Part shown: piece after piece, positions 6,589 to 8,823 of the stretch
Layout: each line of letters begins with the position of its first letter
Numbering within the stretch: the stretch's first letter is position 1
Source: an uncultured Zetaproteobacteria bacterium
GTDB lineage: Bacteria > Pseudomonadota > Zetaproteobacteria > Mariprofundales > Mariprofundaceae
Assembly (NCBI GenBank): GCA_913056285.1
Contig: CAJXNE010000081.1
Span: forward strand, 1-8,823
Length of the DNA: 8,823 nucleotides
Reading direction: 5' to 3'
Notes under the pieces: generated by a model
What the model was told of the DNA's origin: nothing
Seen by the model: the letters and a program-made list of their open reading frames with translations, nothing else
Database searches by the model: none
Program-made: the position numbers and the translations under genes

Positions 6589-6610
6589 GAGCGCCCGTCC
6601 ATGGGCGCTC
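6589..6610. repeat. GC-rich 8-bp stem-loop
   Basis: GAGCGCCC (6589-6596) pairs perfectly with GGGCGCTC (6603-6610) around a 6-nt loop. It directly abuts the stem-loops on either side. There is no T-tract, so it is more likely an RNA-stabilising or protein-binding element, or a remnant of a palindromic repeat, than a terminator. Confidence 0.6.
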
Positions 6611-6634
6611 TGATGACTTCTTACGAAGTCATCA
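6611..6634. repeat. 10-bp stem-loop touching the icd stop codon
   Basis: TGATGACTTC (6611-6620) pairs perfectly with GAAGTCATCA (6625-6634) around a 4-nt loop. Its outer base lies immediately after the icd TAA (6637-6635), so in the icd mRNA it is the first structure met after the stop codon. It could protect the 3' end from exonucleases after partial decay. Confidence 0.65.
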
Positions 6635-8380
6635 TTAATAACTCTTGCGAAATTGTGTGGCATGACATTTCGGACATGGCGGTACGCGCCCGGTCTTTTT
6701 GAAATGCAACTCATGTTCACAGGCGACGCAGGTCAGCGTGCCGGCACTGGTGATTTCACCCGAACGGCATGAAATAACCTGCTGTGTTTTTTCAGATAAC
6801 GATGACAAAGCGCTACCGGCCATATTCAGCAATGCAGACAATGATGACATTGCCCCGGCGCTGACACGTGACGGATTCAGTTTTTCTCTGGCCTCATCAC
6901 GCATCGAATTGGCCATCTGGGACAGGTCACGCTCCATAAACTGCTTCAGATTCTTGCCCTGCTCTTCTGAGAACGCGCCGGCTGCAGTCAATTGCTCGCG
7001 TGCTTTTTCCATGGCCACGCTGGCATATTCGGCACTCTTTTCAGCACCGGCTTCAAATAGCTCACGGAAACGTGCTGCCAGCTCATCATATTGATCGGCT
7101 GCTTCATCTGCCTGCTCTTCGCTGACATCCATATGCGAAATCACCGCCTCACCGAATTCGGAAGTAGACAGCTTGGTTGCACCTTTCATCTGACGATGGA
7201 AATCGTAGGTCACCGTCTTGGCCGCAATGGTCGCGTTGATGCCTTTGACAATCAGATCAGCCGCTTCAGTCCAGCCCATATAGCGTAGCATCATTTCACC
7301 GGACAGTGTCATGGAGGACGGGTTGACCATATTCTTGCCGGTATATTTTGGCGCAGTACCGTGGGTAGCCTCAAAGATGGCATGACCCGTGGTGTAATTG
7401 ATATTGGCTCCAGGCGCAATGCCGATGCCGCCAACCTGCGCGGCCAGTGCATCAGATAAATAATCACCGTTCAGATTCAGCGTGGCAATCACATCAAATT
7501 CAGACGGACGCGTCAGCACCTGTTGAAGCGCAATATCGGCAATCGCATCCTTGATGACAATGCCATTCGGCAACCTGCACCACGGCCCGTCACCAATCAC
7601 TTCCGCACCGAATTCACGTTGCGCCAGTTCGTAACCCCAGTTGCGGAAACCGCCCTCGGTGTATTTCATGATATTGCCTTTATGTACAATCGTCACCGAG
7701 GGTAATTCATTATCAATTGCATACTGAATAGCAGCGCGCACCAAACGTTCCGTGCCCTCACGCGATACAGGCTTGATACCGATCCCGGAACTATCCGGGA
7801 AACGGATTTTGCTTACGCCCATTTCATTTTGAAGAAAATCGATCACCTTATGAACTTCATCACTGCCTTCCGGCCATTCGATACCGGCGTAGATGTCTTC
7901 AGTGTTTTCGCGGAAAATAGCCATATCTACCAGTTCCGGGTGCTTCACCGGCGATGGAACACCGGCAAAATGTTTAACAGGACGCAGACACACATAGAGA
8001 TCCAGTGTCTGGCGAATCGCCACATTGAGCGATCCCATGCCGCCGCCAATAGGCGTGGTCAGCGGCCCCTTCAGGCCGACCGGATATTCGCGCATGGCTT
8101 CAAGTGATTCCTGCGGCAGCCATGCATCATCGGTCTGGCCATACAGATTCCACGCTTTTTCACCGGCAAACACCTCCATCCATGAAATGCTGCGCTTACC
8201 GTCATAAGCCTTCTCGACAGCTGCATCCAGCATGGCCTGCGTCGCTTTCCAGATATCCGGGCCGATGCCGTCACCCTCAATAAAGGTGACAATCGGATGA
8301 TCGGACACCTGTAGTTTTCCATCCTCACCCATGCTTATTTTATCGCCGTTTTCCGGCACGCGAATTTTTTCAAAAGCCAT
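6635..8380 (-). CDS. icd: NADP isocitrate dehydrogenase fused to a DUF1451/YbeL-like zinc-ribbon domain
   Basis: Residues 1-417 are a complete type I isocitrate dehydrogenase of the E. coli kind, oxidising isocitrate to 2-oxoglutarate in the TCA cycle. The substrate loop GGGMGSLNVAIRQ holds S117 (equivalent to AceK-phosphorylated S113 of E. coli), N119 and R123. Other active-site residues are R133, Y164 (DIYAGIEW), K234 (HKGNIMK), D306 and D310 (NGDYLSD). The NADP determinants K345, Y346, V352, Y392 and R396 are all present. E. coli Icd ends at the residue equivalent to M417. Here 164 more residues follow: a charged helical segment (~420-500), a Ser/Ala/Leu linker (~505-535) and a zinc ribbon with C551, C554, C569 and C572, closely like YbeL of E. 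coli. The start has GAGG 6 nt upstream. It follows the lipoprotein gene after 37 nt. Enzyme call very secure; tail family call strong by memory. Confidence 0.96.
   Translation of the reverse strand: MAFEKIRVPENGDKISMGEDGKLQVSDHPIVTFIEGDGIGPDIWKATQAMLDAAVEKAYDGKRSISWMEVFAGEKAWNLYGQTDDAWLPQESLEAMREYPVGLKGPLTTPIGGGMGSLNVAIRQTLDLYVCLRPVKHFAGVPSPVKHPELVDMAIFRENTEDIYAGIEWPEGSDEVHKVIDFLQNEMGVSKIRFPDSSGIGIKPVSREGTERLVRAAIQYAIDNELPSVTIVHKGNIMKYTEGGFRNWGYELAQREFGAEVIGDGPWCRLPNGIVIKDAIADIALQQVLTRPSEFDVIATLNLNGDYLSDALAAQVGGIGIAPGANINYTTGHAIFEATHGTAPKYTGKNMVNPSSMTLSGEMMLRYMGWTEAADLIVKGINATIAAKTVTYDFHRQMKGATKLSTSEFGEAVISHMDVSEEQADEAADQYDELAARFRELFEAGAEKSAEYASVAMEKAREQLTAAGAFSEEQGKNLKQFMERDLSQMANSMRDEAREKLNPSRVSAGAMSSLSALLNMAGSALSSLSEKTQQVISCRSGEITSAGTLTCVACEHELHFKKTGRVPPCPKCHATQFRKSY
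6638..7129 (-). other. Fused C-terminal DUF1451 (YbeL-like) zinc-ribbon domain of Icd
   Basis: This stretch encodes residues 418-581, the part with no counterpart in E. coli Icd. Its order matches YbeL (~160 residues): an acidic amphipathic helical region (QYDELAARFRELFEAG, then a REQLTAAGAFSEEQ segment resembling YbeL's REQ/RER-TGELT region), then SGEI, GTLTC, a C-x2-C pair (C551/C554), 14 residues, PCPKC (C569/C572) and a final QFRKSY that mirrors the QF-basic end of YbeL. The four cysteines should bind one zinc. The role of DUF1451 proteins is not known to me. Acting on the same polypeptide, it could help oligomerisation, redox or zinc sensing, or partner binding. Confidence 0.8.
7130..7145 (-). 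promoter_or_regulatory. Possible internal translation start at the Icd/zinc-ribbon junction
   Basis: The codon for Met417, the last residue homologous to E. coli Icd, is an ATG (7132-7130). It is preceded on the minus strand by GGTGAT (7145-7140) at 7 nt, which matches the 3' part of the extended Shine-Dalgarno sequence, with a GAGG slightly further up. A free ~165-residue zinc-ribbon protein could therefore also be made from the same mRNA. The match is partial and inside a coding region, so it may be chance. Confidence 0.25.
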
Positions 8381-8417
8381 GCTTCACCTCGTTATAGGTA
8401 ATGTTTTCGTAGAATAA

Positions 8418-8711
8418 TTATTGATGTTTGCGTTGTTTGATACGCGCCGCTTCCTGCGCATTGCGTTTGGCTTCCAGTGCCTTGGCGCGCGCGCGATCGT
8501 AATGCTCGGTTCCAATTGCAGCGGCGGCTTCATCCAACGCCGTTTCAGCGCTTTTCAGATAGGCATCCGCCCTGCTTTCTTCACCCGGTAATGCATGCGC
8601 CATCTTGATGGCAGAACGTGCATCGGACATTTCCTGCACCGGCGGTTTAAGCGCGCAGGAAGCCAGGATAAACATCAAAATAAACAGAAATCGTTTCACA
8701 GAAGGCATCAT
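8418..8711 (-). CDS. Small DUF4398-like lipoprotein
   Basis: About 97 residues from the ATG-ATG pair at 8711/8708. The N-terminus is a lipoprotein signal: basic KR, hydrophobic FLFILMFI, then the lipobox LASC with the lipidated Cys at residue 19. The residue after Cys is Ala, so outer-membrane sorting rather than inner-membrane retention is expected in an E. coli-type Lol system. The rest is Ala-, Glu- and Lys-rich and strongly helical (ADAYLKSAETALDEAAAA, then YDRARAKALEAKRNAQEAAR), a two-helix pattern typical of DUF4398 proteins, which often sit near OmpA-like genes. A TTG at 8735 would add eight residues before the signal and is less likely. The Shine-Dalgarno is weak. icd begins 37 nt downstream, so the two may share a transcript. 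Function unknown. Confidence 0.8.
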   Translation of the reverse strand: MMPSVKRFLFILMFILASCALKPPVQEMSDARSAIKMAHALPGEESRADAYLKSAETALDEAAAAIGTEHYDRARAKALEAKRNAQEAARIKQRKHQ

Positions 8712-8789
8712 CTTCGCTTTTATGAATGTTGTCAATGCGCCTTACAAACGAACGCAGACAAGCTTTAAACCCAAGATCCGACATTGACA

Positions 8790-8805
8790 TGCGGCGTATG
8801 CCGCA
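8790..8805. repeat. Small GC-rich hairpin upstream of the lipoprotein gene
   Basis: TGCGGC (8790-8795) pairs with GCCGCA (8800-8805) around a 4-nt loop. Neither side has a convincing T-tract. It could be a weak terminator of whatever lies right of the window, or a chance palindrome. I see no assignable gene in 8736-8823. Confidence 0.3.
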
Positions 8806-8823
8806 ACCCTTTGATTCGTCTGA

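Noticed and set aside
8765..8821. Short minus-strand frame ending at TAA 8767-8765, possibly the C-terminus of an upstream gene
   Set aside because: All three minus-strand frames here are open for some distance, and none of the short translations could be tied to a family, so no choice is supported.

Overview
The window reads as chromosomal DNA from a Gram-negative, probably proteobacterial, organism. The evidence is an outer-membrane beta-barrel protein with a signal peptide and a C-terminal Phe, a small lipoprotein with an LASC lipobox, an E. coli-type NADP isocitrate dehydrogenase, and a zinc-ribbon domain otherwise familiar from E. coli YbeL. A lineage such as the Zetaproteobacteria or a marine gammaproteobacterium would fit, but this is a guess and no marker gene here settles it. 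Coding density is high, and no rRNA, tRNA, CRISPR array, transposase or phage gene was seen.

Layout, left to right. (1) Positions 1-65 may hold the 5' end of a minus-strand gene leaving the window, preceded by a terminator-like hairpin (79-106). (2) Positions 189-1946 form a compact minus-strand unit: a strong sigma70-type promoter (TTGACA-N18-TACAAT), a DUF6364-type antitoxin, a PIN-domain (VapC-like) toxin and tsaD, each overlapping the next by 4 nt. This is a toxin-antitoxin pair translationally coupled to a normally essential tRNA-modification gene. (3) Positions 1943-5564, minus strand, hold hyuA then hyuB, the two subunits of a hydantoinase/5-oxoprolinase-type enzyme. (4) Positions 5565-5750 are a divergent intergenic region that carries four 18-bp tandem repeats ending at the ribosome-binding site of the next gene. 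(5) Positions 5751-6506, plus strand, encode a predicted outer-membrane beta-barrel protein. (6) Positions 6514-6634 hold a bidirectional terminator and three more stem-loops between convergent genes. (7) Positions 6635-8711, minus strand, hold a small DUF4398-like lipoprotein gene followed 37 nt later by icd.

The most unusual item is icd. Its product is 581 residues, whereas E. coli Icd has 416. The dehydrogenase part ends at Met417, exactly where E. coli Icd ends. The next 164 residues look like a complete DUF1451/YbeL-type zinc-ribbon protein (E. coli YbeL is about 160 residues). The result is an end-to-end fusion of a central TCA-cycle enzyme with a zinc-ribbon domain of unknown function, with a possible internal ribosome-binding site at the junction. 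Second in interest are the antitoxin-toxin-tsaD operon, which puts a probable RNA-cleaving toxin beside a tRNA A37 modification enzyme, and the 18-bp repeat array, which looks like repeated duplication of the translation-initiation region of the beta-barrel gene.
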